Below, piece after piece: positions 1-6,503 of a stretch of 64,000 bases of DNA. The stretch's first letter is position 1; the number at the start of each line of letters is the position of its first letter. The stretch is from a virus. Where the stretch lies: the IMG/VR virus record IMGVR_UViG_3300007735_000777, positions 1 to 64,000 of that record; one strand, written 5' to 3'. The translations under genes were made by a program, and so were the position numbers. The notes under the pieces were generated by a model that saw only the letters and a list, made by a program, of their open reading frames with translations, ran no database searches and was not told the DNA's origin.

Positions 1-500
1 GCGCGGTAATGAGTTCAATGGCTTCCAGCGTGATTACGTCGAGTACTGCGCAAGCATCTACCAGTGGTACAAGCATTGACTTTACAGGGTTGCCTGCTTG
101 GGTAAAACGAATTACGGTGATGTTTAACGGCGTGAGTACAACTGGAACAAGCATTATTCAAGTTCAATTTGGCACGGGTTCTACAACATACACAACAACT
201 GGTTATTTGGCAATTGCTATGGGTTTTGGCCCTACTGCTGGAGCTGCTTCTGCAATAACAACAGGTTTTGGCTGTGCTGACGGTAATGTTGCAACAAATA
301 CACATTCTGGAAATTACGTTTTTACAAACGTAACAGGTAATACTTGGACTTGTACGGCTCAGGTTTATAGAAACTCAACCGCTATTGGCTTTGGAGCAGG
401 TTCCATCACGTTGGGCGCTGTTCTTACCGCAGTACGCATCACCACCGTAAACGGCACAGACACCTTTGATGCTGGTTCAATCAACATCCTTTACGAGTAA
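1..500 (+). CDS. Tail fibre/tail structural protein, 5' end missing
   Basis: The frame is open from base 3 with no upstream stop, so this is probably the C-terminal part of a longer gene; an ATG at 9 would give 163 residues. The product is rich in Thr, Ser, Gly and Ala with alternating hydrophobic positions, typical of beta-structured tail proteins, and has no catalytic motif. It ends 6 bases before the next fibre gene. Role inferred from composition and position among fibre and lysis genes. Confidence 0.6.
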   Translation, partial: AVMSSMASSVITSSTAQASTSGTSIDFTGLPAWVKRITVMFNGVSTTGTSIIQVQFGTGSTTYTTTGYLAIAMGFGPTAGAASAITTGFGCADGNVATNTHSGNYVFTNVTGNTWTCTAQVYRNSTAIGFGAGSITLGAVLTAVRITTVNGTDTFDAGSINILYE

Positions 501-505
501 ACACC

Positions 506-1486
506 ATGACAGCAAAAATTGATGGCACAAACGGCGTACTCCAGCAGTACGACTACCAAGTCCCAACAACTGGGTTCTCATATACCTTCGCTGCTGGAAC
601 AACTGTTCTGGTGATGAACCCTGCGGGTACGCTGGCAACAGGCACAATCACAATGCCTGCGGCTCCTGCTGATGGCATGACCATCTCATTCAGTTCAACC
701 AAACAAATCACAGCACTGACAGTTGCAGGAAACACAGGTCAAAGTATTGTTGGCAACCCAACTACCATGCTGGCTGGTGGCGCTGCCACTTTTGTTTACC
801 GATTGTCAAATACCACTTGGTATGCACAAGTAAATACAGCGGGTATTGGGTTAACTACCGGCGCTCCTGTTTTGAACGTATATACATCATCAGGTACTTG
901 GACAAAACCAGCAACAGTTAAAGCAATTAAAGTGACTGTTGTGGGTGGCGGTGGTAATGGAGGGCCGGGTGTTGGGACAACAACTCCACAACCAATTGCT
1001 CCTATAAGCACCACCACAAGCGGAAGCGGAGGAGGGGGAGGAGGAATGTCGCAAAAAATTTATCCTGCTCCTTCTTTACCCGGGCCACAACCTTATACGG
1101 TAGGCGCGGCAACTGCTTCTTCGTCTTTTGGGGTTGCTCCTGCAACAGTAATTACAGCAACATCTGGTAGTAACGGTGCAAATTCTCCCGCACCTAGTGT
1201 GGCGCTAGGAGGTAATGGTGGGGTTGGTTCTGGGGGTGATATTAATCAAAATGGAAATCCGGGCATTTTAAGTAATGGTGCAGCCTCTTCAGGCTCTGGT
1301 GGCGCATCAGCGTTTGCTGGGGGTGGTGGAGCAGCAGTAAGCTCTCCTGGCCCGGTGGGGGCAACTGGAGGTACTGGCGGCGCTTACGGAGGTGGTGGTG
1401 GAGGTTCATTAAAAGCGGGTGGCCCAGCAACCACCCCCGGTGGTTCTGGTGCGGCTGGCGTAGTTATTGTTGAGGAGTTTTATTAA
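506..1486 (+). CDS. Glycine-rich tail fibre / receptor-binding protein
   Basis: 326 residues. The N-terminal half is beta-rich (Thr/Val/Ala). At about residue 130 a segment WTKPATVKAIKVTVVGGGG begins a long Gly/Ser/Ala-rich domain with many GGGG runs, ending VVIVEEFY. This matches the glycine-rich domain found in phage tail tips and adhesins. The C-terminal EEF codons (gaggagttt) also serve as the SD site of the next gene, which starts at the last base. A shorter paralogue lies at 3325-4026. Receptor binding is inferred from family and context. Confidence 0.75.
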   Translation: MTAKIDGTNGVLQQYDYQVPTTGFSYTFAAGTTVLVMNPAGTLATGTITMPAAPADGMTISFSSTKQITALTVAGNTGQSIVGNPTTMLAGGAATFVYRLSNTTWYAQVNTAGIGLTTGAPVLNVYTSSGTWTKPATVKAIKVTVVGGGGNGGPGVGTTTPQPIAPISTTTSGSGGGGGGMSQKIYPAPSLPGPQPYTVGAATASSSFGVAPATVITATSGSNGANSPAPSVALGGNGGVGSGGDINQNGNPGILSNGAASSGSGGASAFAGGGGAAVSSPGPVGATGGTGGAYGGGGGGSLKAGGPATTPGGSGAAGVVIVEEFY

Positions 1487-1734
1487 TGAAAGCACTTATT
1501 TCAACTACTGAACCTCGTGAAACAGGTTATCGAGTAGCACAAGTTGTTGCTGACGGGCAAACTTTTCCCGTTTCAGACACAATGTTTTGGACTGATTTTC
1601 CTTCTGATCTTGATCCATCACTTGTGCCTGATGACAAGTATTGGTATGACCCGTCTGATCAAACAATTAAATTGATCCCAGAGCCAGTCATGACGTTTGA
1701 CAATCTTGTTCCGTCAAATCAACTTCCTTATTGA
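1486..1734 (+). CDS. Small fibre-associated protein (copy 1)
   Basis: 82 residues, starting ATG at the last base of the fibre gene with SD gaggag. It has a near-identical partner at 4026-4229: both share ALIST-EPRETGYRVAQVVA and then F/YWYDPSDQ-IK-IP. Each copy follows a Gly-rich fibre gene, so fibre plus small protein is a duplicated two-gene cassette. It could be a fibre chaperone or a fibre subunit; no known motif was recognised. Confidence 0.7.
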   Translation: MKALISTTEPRETGYRVAQVVADGQTFPVSDTMFWTDFPSDLDPSLVPDDKYWYDPSDQTIKLIPEPVMTFDNLVPSNQLPY

Positions 1735-1736
1735 TT

Positions 1737-2210
1737 ATGGATGTTATTAAACAAGCTAAAGATTTGTTCTATGAAAACATTTCTTTGACTGAAAAATGTA
1801 AAAATGACAATAATCTTTTGTATTTGACAAAACTAAATCATGTTCCGCAGTTCATCAAAGATGCCAGAAAAGAAATGATTAATCAATATGACTTGCATGA
1901 CTCATTTAACTGCCCAGATCTTCAAGATTTTATTTTTGAAGCAAAGCCCGGTAAGTATTTATCCCCGCACACCGATCATTTACCAAGTTTAAAAGAAATC
2001 AATTACATGCACTTTAGGGCAAATTGGGTTATTCAAGCGCCAGAAAATGATGTTTTTATATTTGGGAATGACGGTGATTTGTATAAAATTGAAGAAAACA
2101 AATTTTATTTGATAGATGCACTTAAACCGCATGGAATTTCAAAGATAAAGGGAGAAAAGTCTTTGTTGCTTTATTCATTTGGTTTTATAAAAAAGGATAA
2201 CAATGTGTGA
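1737..2210 (+). CDS. Putative 2-oxoglutarate/Fe(II) oxygenase-like (double-stranded beta-helix) protein
   Basis: 157 residues from the ATG at 1737. It has an H-x-D pair (PHTD, His78 and Asp80) and a distal His in KPHG (about residue 132), spaced as in Fe(II)-binding double-stranded beta-helix enzymes. No clear 2-oxoglutarate-binding Arg was seen after the distal His, so activity is uncertain. Base use is distinctly more AT-rich than the flanking genes, suggesting recent acquisition. It overlaps the start of the next oxygenase gene by 8 bases. Confidence 0.6.
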   Translation: MDVIKQAKDLFYENISLTEKCKNDNNLLYLTKLNHVPQFIKDARKEMINQYDLHDSFNCPDLQDFIFEAKPGKYLSPHTDHLPSLKEINYMHFRANWVIQAPENDVFIFGNDGDLYKIEENKFYLIDALKPHGISKIKGEKSLLLYSFGFIKKDNNV

Positions 2211-3315
2211 CCAACTCAGCCAATTTGTTGTTGAAAAATATGTCCACCTCAAGGACTTCCTTGACAAGGACAACTGCCGTGAATTGACCAACGAACTCAA
2301 GCGTCTGGTTGCAGAACAGAAGACTGTCAAAGACGATCAATGCCCGATATCTGAATCCGTGCATGGCGCTATGGTTTTTGACAGCCTATTGGTTCAACTG
2401 TTGCCGCATTTTGAGCGTGCCTCTGGCAAGCGTTTACATCCAACATACAGCTACGCCCGTTTATACGCGCCCGGCGAAGAGTTGGTCATCCACACCGACC
2501 GTGAATCTTGCGAGATCAGTGCCACCTTGACTCTTGGTTTTGATGGTGACGTATGGCCCATCTACATGGGCGACGAAGGCAAAGCAAACGCATCAGAAAT
2601 CAAAATGGCTGTGGGCGATGCCGTCATGTACCGTGGCATGGACAAGCACCACTGGCGTGAAAAGTACACCGAAGGCAAATGGCAGGCGCAGGTATTTCTG
2701 CACTACGTCGATGCTGACGGCCCGCACAAAGAATGGAAGTTCGACAAGCGCCCCGGTTTAAACCTGCCGCAAGAAGAACTGCGCTACCGTGTGTTTCAGG
2801 ATGTCCTGACACCTGAAGCCTGCGACATGTTGATTAAGCTGTACACCAGCGACAAAACAGAAAAGCAACCGCCCGTAATTGGCACAGGAGAAGGCGCAAT
2901 TGACAAGTCCATCCGCAATGTTGAGCGTGTGATGCTGCCGACCTACAAAGATATTGGCGGTCGTCTGGCGGCTGTTGGTATGGCAGCAAACCATGCCGCA
3001 TGGCAGTTTGACATTACCCATTCCAACCAAGCAGAGTTCTTGATCTACCCCGCAGGCGGACGCTACCAAGCGCATGTTGACACGTTCTTAAAGCACGGCG
3101 AAGATTGCCGCAAGCTGACAGTGCTGGCCTTCCTGAACGACGACTTCAAGGGTGGCAAGTTCTTCATCCAAGACGGTCAAAACAAACATTACCCACCACA
3201 GACCAAAGGCACAATTTTGGTGTTTCCATCGTTCATCATGCACGGCGTGGAAGACATTGAAGAAGGTGAGCGTTGCTCCGTTGTGTGCTGGATGGTCGGT
3301 AAATTCTTCAAATAA
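2203..3315 (+). CDS. Tandem-domain 2OG-Fe(II) oxygenase (prolyl-4-hydroxylase-like)
   Basis: 370 residues with two oxygenase domains in one chain. Domain 1 has H97-T-D99 and a distal His at 149/150 (DKHHW) followed by basic residues. Domain 2 has H291-V-D293, distal His347 (MHGVE) and Arg357. Both metal triads look intact. The family hydroxylates protein or nucleic-acid substrates using Fe(II), O2 and 2-oxoglutarate. It lies between two Gly-rich fibre cassettes, so the fibres are a natural candidate substrate (inference). SD aaagga precedes the ATG. Confidence 0.85.
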   Translation: MCDQLSQFVVEKYVHLKDFLDKDNCRELTNELKRLVAEQKTVKDDQCPISESVHGAMVFDSLLVQLLPHFERASGKRLHPTYSYARLYAPGEELVIHTDRESCEISATLTLGFDGDVWPIYMGDEGKANASEIKMAVGDAVMYRGMDKHHWREKYTEGKWQAQVFLHYVDADGPHKEWKFDKRPGLNLPQEELRYRVFQDVLTPEACDMLIKLYTSDKTEKQPPVIGTGEGAIDKSIRNVERVMLPTYKDIGGRLAAVGMAANHAAWQFDITHSNQAEFLIYPAGGRYQAHVDTFLKHGEDCRKLTVLAFLNDDFKGGKFFIQDGQNKHYPPQTKGTILVFPSFIMHGVEDIEEGERCSVVCWMVGKFFK

Positions 3316-3324
3316 GGAGTTGAT

Positions 3325-4026
3325 ATGGCAACAACAATCAGCGGCGGCGCAACGGGTGTAAATACCGCAGCAGCCACAGTAGGCCCGGCAGGCATCACCT
3401 TTGGGGATTCAACAGTTCAGACTACTGCGGCTGTGACGGCTCCGGGCATTCCTGTTTTAAACGTCTACACCTCGCCCGGTACTTGGACAAAACCAGCAAC
3501 AGTAAAAGCAATTAAAGTCACTGTTGTTGGTGGAGGTGGCGCTGGTGGTGGTGTACCCGGTAATCCGACTGGGGCTAGTGCTGCTGGTGGTGGTGGTGGT
3601 GGAACTTCTATATTTATTTATCCAGCACCATCATTACCGGCAAGCGCAATTCCTTATACAGTAGGCGCAGCGGCGGCAAGTTCATCTTTTGGCGCTGCAC
3701 CGTTAACGGTTATCACAGCAACGGGAGGCGCTACTTCTGCTTCCGCAATATCTGGAACGGCTGGGAGTGGAGGAATTGGGAGCGGAGGAACATTAAATAT
3801 TGGCGGCGGAGGCGGCGGTTCAGCCGGAAATCCTACAGGATTTGGTGGGAATGGTGGAAGCTCTATGTTTGGTGGTGGTGGCGCGGCTAGTCAAGGGGCT
3901 ACTAACGGTAATGCAGGACAGGTATATGGCGGCGGAGGCGGCGGCGCTTCAAAAGCAGCTAACACCGCTAGTTTTTCTGGCGGCGCAGGCGCTCAAGGTG
4001 TAGTTATTGTTGAGGAGTTTTACTGA
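3325..4026 (+). CDS. Glycine-rich tail fibre protein (shorter paralogue)
   Basis: 233 residues, SD aaggag. It repeats the organisation of the fibre at 506-1486: LNVYTSPGTWTKPATVKAIK, then a Gly-rich domain with YTVGAAAASSSFG and the same end VVIVEEFY. It lacks the longer N-terminal beta region of copy 1, so this may be a variant or alternative tip. The C-terminal EEF codons again carry the SD for the following small gene. Confidence 0.72.
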   Translation: MATTISGGATGVNTAAATVGPAGITFGDSTVQTTAAVTAPGIPVLNVYTSPGTWTKPATVKAIKVTVVGGGGAGGGVPGNPTGASAAGGGGGGTSIFIYPAPSLPASAIPYTVGAAAASSSFGAAPLTVITATGGATSASAISGTAGSGGIGSGGTLNIGGGGGGSAGNPTGFGGNGGSSMFGGGGAASQGATNGNAGQVYGGGGGGASKAANTASFSGGAGAQGVVIVEEFY

Positions 4027-4229
4027 TGAAAGAAGCATTGATTTCAACTATTGAACCCCGTGAAACGGGCTATCGTGTGGCTCAGGTTGTCGCAGAGGGT
4101 GAAACATTCCCTGTGGCTCCTGCATTGTTCTGGACACCATGTGCAGATGATGTTGTGGCAGATCAGTTCTGGTACGACCCGTCTGACCAACAGATCAAGC
4201 CAATTCCGCAGCCTGAACCGACTGTTTAA
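4026..4229 (+). CDS. Small fibre-associated protein (copy 2)
   Basis: 67 residues, paralogue of the 82-residue protein at 1486-1734 and shorter at the C-terminus. It starts with a TGATG overlap with the upstream fibre gene. Shared blocks are EPRETGYRVAQVVA and WYDPSDQ-IKPIP. No domain recognised; fibre assembly or fibre part inferred from the duplicated context. Confidence 0.68.
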   Translation: MKEALISTIEPRETGYRVAQVVAEGETFPVAPALFWTPCADDVVADQFWYDPSDQQIKPIPQPEPTV

Positions 4230-4231
4230 AC

Positions 4232-4927
4232 ATTGACCCGATCAGCCTTCTCTTTGCTGCAAATGCTTGCGTTGCCGCCATCAAAGAAGGTTGCGAGCTA
4301 TACAAGCAGGCTAAGACATCTTTCATGGAGGTCAAGGCAACGGTTGACGAGGCTGTTGGAATTGCACAGGAGGTATATGGCTTTTGGGGCAAGCTGGCAA
4401 GTATGTTTGGCGGTACGCCAAAGCCGACCCAAAGCAAGCCTGTGGCGAAAAAGAAGGAGAAGTTCGTTGCCGTCGATGAAACCAAAGTCATGGTCGATGT
4501 CGTCAAGCAACTCACTGAGTTCTTCAAGATTCAAGAACAGTTAGCAGCACACATTCGGGAGGAAGAAGAGAAGTCCAGAAACGTCTACGAGCCTGACCAG
4601 AACCAAATGGAAGCCGCACTGAAGCGGGTCATGGCGATGGATCAGATGGCGGAACTGGAAGTGACGATCAGGGAAACGATGGTGTACCAAAGCCCTCCTG
4701 AGATGGGTGCGCTGTACAGCAAGGTGTTTGAGATGCGGGATGTCATCGCCGCTGAACAAGAAGCTGCCAGACTGGCGCAGGAACAGCGGGAGAAGAGGCT
4801 CAGATGGCAACGTCACCAAAGGCAGGCAGACCGAAACCTCAAAGCCGGAGCAGCCGTCCTAACCCTGATCCTTATCGCATACCTGTGGACATGGTTCCTC
4901 TGGTTGAGTCAACTGAGGAAAGCATAA
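4232..4927 (+). CDS. Coiled-coil protein with C-terminal membrane anchor; possible ATT start
   Basis: The first ATG in frame is at 4325 (200 residues), but the frame stays open and protein-like upstream to an ATT at 4232, 2 bases after the previous stop; an in-frame TGA at 4214 limits it and no ATG, GTG or TTG lies between. The extra 31 residues start DPISLLFAANACVAAIKEG, a plausible conserved N-terminus. The middle is highly charged and helical (coiled coil), and a hydrophobic segment near the end (AAVLTLILIAYLWTWFLWL) should anchor it in the inner membrane. Position before the lysis genes suggests a lysis or membrane role; function unknown. Confidence 0.65.
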   Translation: MDPISLLFAANACVAAIKEGCELYKQAKTSFMEVKATVDEAVGIAQEVYGFWGKLASMFGGTPKPTQSKPVAKKKEKFVAVDETKVMVDVVKQLTEFFKIQEQLAAHIREEEEKSRNVYEPDQNQMEAALKRVMAMDQMAELEVTIRETMVYQSPPEMGALYSKVFEMRDVIAAEQEAARLAQEQREKRLRWQRHQRQADRNLKAGAAVLTLILIAYLWTWFLWLSQLRKA

Positions 4928-5187
4928 TGGGTGTGTTGGGATGGGTTGCTGCTGTTGTTCTGGTTGCGCTGATGCTGCCATTGCTTGCGTTCCTGTACTT
5001 GGATGTGCTGGAAACCAAACACGAAGCCAAAGCGCAGATGGAGAAGGTCGAAAAGCTACGCCGGGAAATTGAGAGGAAGAACCGTGATAAAGAGCCTACT
5101 AATTTTGATGACAATCCTGTTTTTGACAGGGTGCGAAGACCGCTTTCGCTACCCTTGCCAAAATCCAAAGAACTGGGAGAACCCTGA
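4927..5187 (+). CDS. Membrane-anchored coiled-coil protein (spanin-like)
   Basis: 86 residues starting in a TAATG overlap with the preceding gene, SD gaggaa. The N-terminal transmembrane segment (about residues 4-26, GWVAAVVLVALMLPLLAFLYL) is followed by a charged helix to about residue 57, the layout of an inner-membrane spanin subunit. A lipoprotein gene is nested in another frame over its 3' half, as in Rz/Rz1 pairs. A second and clearer Rz/Rz1 pair lies downstream, so the role here is uncertain. An earlier ATG at 4804 overlaps the upstream gene deeply and is not favoured. Confidence 0.6.
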   Translation: MGVLGWVAAVVLVALMLPLLAFLYLDVLETKHEAKAQMEKVEKLRREIERKNRDKEPTNFDDNPVFDRVRRPLSLPLPKSKELGEP

Positions 5188-5257
5188 GTGCAAGCCCCCT
5201 ATTTGCACTGCGACAGGAACTTGCCCTGAACAACTCATCGCACCGGAGAAAAAATAA
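5084..5257 (+). CDS. Small cysteine-rich lipoprotein nested in the preceding gene
   Basis: 57 residues from a GTG at 5084, SD gaggaa. The N-terminus VIKSLLILMTILFLTGC is a lipoprotein signal with lipobox LTGC at about residue 17. The mature part is short with several Cys and Pro residues (CEDRFRYPCQNPKNW, then CKPPIC). It begins inside 4927-5187 in a different frame and ends on the holin-like gene start. It may be an outer-membrane spanin partner or an independent lysis or exclusion lipoprotein. Confidence 0.65.
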   Translation: MIKSLLILMTILFLTGCEDRFRYPCQNPKNWENPECKPPICTATGTCPEQLIAPEKK

Positions 5258-5580
5258 TGCCGACCATCGTTCGTAACAACTCCAACCGCCTGACCGCAGA
5301 AGAAATTGAAGTCCGTGTCTGGGCTTTTGTCATTGTGGTTTTGGTCACCATCCTGCTTGGCGCAATGGCGATGTTTTTGTATTCTGTGACATACGTGACT
5401 CAGCCAATGAACGGGCAGATGGCGGCGATTGATAAGGTTTACACAAGCCAGATTTCCACCATCATGGTGTTCATTACCGGCGTACTGGGCGGTGTAGCAG
5501 GCAGATCGGGCATCAAAGCTGTAGCCAATGCAGTCGCCAGTGCGCAGTCAACCGACATTGATGAGCCGCCCAAGCCATGA
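5257..5580 (+). CDS. Holin-like membrane protein
   Basis: 107 residues with two hydrophobic segments (about residues 21-45, VWAFVIVVLVTILLGAMAMF, and about 66-85, STIMVFITGVLGGVAG) and a polar tail. Size, two membrane spans and its place between spanin-like genes and the endolysin fit a holin, which would permeabilise the inner membrane at lysis time. No family-specific motif; call rests on topology and context. Confidence 0.65.
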   Translation: MPTIVRNNSNRLTAEEIEVRVWAFVIVVLVTILLGAMAMFLYSVTYVTQPMNGQMAAIDKVYTSQISTIMVFITGVLGGVAGRSGIKAVANAVASAQSTDIDEPPKP

Positions 5581-6038
5581 GCTTGTTCAACCCTTACGTC
5601 CTGCTTGGCATCGTCTTGACGATGCTTCCTGCCTTTGGCGGCGGGTACTGGAAGGGCAAGCATGATGAGAACACCCGTCAGCAGATTGAAATTGCTGCTG
5701 CAAACGCCAAGGCCAGAGAAACAGAACAAAACATGGCGGTGGTCGCCAACACCTACGCCACAACCTTGAGGAATGCGCAAAATGCTGCAAGAGCTAAAGA
5801 AACTAAGTTACGGGCTGATGCTGCCACTGGTGCTTTGCGCCTGTCAATCCCCACCCAAGCCCCCGTATGTCCCACCGCAGATACCGCCCCTGCCGCCGGA
5901 GATAGCCGAGAAACAAGAGCCGAACTTGACAGATCGGTTGCTGAAGCTCTTATCGCCATCACAGCAGACGGAGACGCAGCCATCCGCAAGCTCAACGCCT
6001 GTATCGACACCTACGAAAAAATGAGGAGCATGAAATGA
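5577..6038 (+). CDS. Rz: Rz-like inner-membrane spanin subunit
   Basis: 153 residues, ATGA overlap with the holin-like gene. The N-terminal signal anchor (VLLGIVLTMLPAFGGGYW) is followed by a long Ala/Glu/Lys/Arg-rich helical periplasmic region, as in lambda Rz. A lipoprotein gene with Rz1 features lies entirely inside it in another frame. Rz and Rz1 bridge the inner and outer membranes and fuse them at the last step of lysis in Gram-negative hosts. Confidence 0.8.
   Translation: MSLFNPYVLLGIVLTMLPAFGGGYWKGKHDENTRQQIEIAAANAKARETEQNMAVVANTYATTLRNAQNAARAKETKLRADAATGALRLSIPTQAPVCPTADTAPAAGDSRETRAELDRSVAEALIAITADGDAAIRKLNACIDTYEKMRSMK
5782..6024 (+). CDS. Rz1: Rz1-like outer-membrane spanin lipoprotein, nested in Rz
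   Basis: 80 residues from the ATG at 5782; SD gagga is 8 bases upstream, while the ATG at 5773 lies too close to it. The signal LSYGLMLPLVLCAC ends in a lipobox with Cys at about residue 18, and the mature protein starts QSPPKPPYVPPQIPPLPPE, the Pro-rich pattern typical of Rz1. It is wholly contained in the Rz gene in a different frame, the classical nested Rz/Rz1 arrangement. Confidence 0.85.
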   Translation: MLQELKKLSYGLMLPLVLCACQSPPKPPYVPPQIPPLPPEIAEKQEPNLTDRLLKLLSPSQQTETQPSASSTPVSTPTKK

Positions 6039-6499
6039 ACCTGACAGCCAACTTTTCCCTGCACGAATTAACCAAATCCGAAACTGCCCTGCGCATGGGC
6101 TTGGACAATACCCCCGGCCCAGTGGAGACTGAGCATCTCAAGATACTGGCTGAGCGTGTTCTCCAGCCTGTGCGTGACCATTACGGCAAGGGTGTCAAGG
6201 TGAACTCAGGCTACCGCAGTCCTGAATCCAATGCCGCCGTGGGCGGAAGTCGTACCTCAGACCATTGCAAGGGCCAAGCAGCCGACATTGAAATCCCCGG
6301 CGTACCCAACGCCGAGCTTGCTCAGTGGATCATGGATAACTTAGAATACACCCAACTCATCCTTGAGTTTTACACCCCCGGCATCCCTGACAGCGGCTGG
6401 GTGCATGTCTCATACGACCCAGACAATCTGAAGAAGCAGGAATTGACTGCAATGAAGGTGGCTGGTAAAACGCAGTATGTTCCCGGACTTGTAGCCTGA
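6035..6499 (+). CDS. Endolysin, peptidase M15 (D-Ala-D-Ala carboxypeptidase type)
   Basis: 154 residues, ATGA overlap with Rz. The zinc site is visible: S-x-H-x(6)-D with His77 and Asp84 (SDHCKGQAADIE), and W-x-H with His124 (GWVHVS). SGYRSPESN (about residue 58) is another family hallmark. This M15 family cleaves the peptide part of peptidoglycan. There is no signal peptide, so release depends on the holin. It closes the lysis block. Confidence 0.92.
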   Translation: MNLTANFSLHELTKSETALRMGLDNTPGPVETEHLKILAERVLQPVRDHYGKGVKVNSGYRSPESNAAVGGSRTSDHCKGQAADIEIPGVPNAELAQWIMDNLEYTQLILEFYTPGIPDSGWVHVSYDPDNLKKQELTAMKVAGKTQYVPGLVA

Positions 6500-6503
6500 T
6501 GCC

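Noticed and set aside
4804-4926. Longer 127-residue form of the 86-residue membrane protein
   Set aside because: Would overlap the upstream gene by over 120 bases; the ATG at 4927 has an SD and a TAATG junction.
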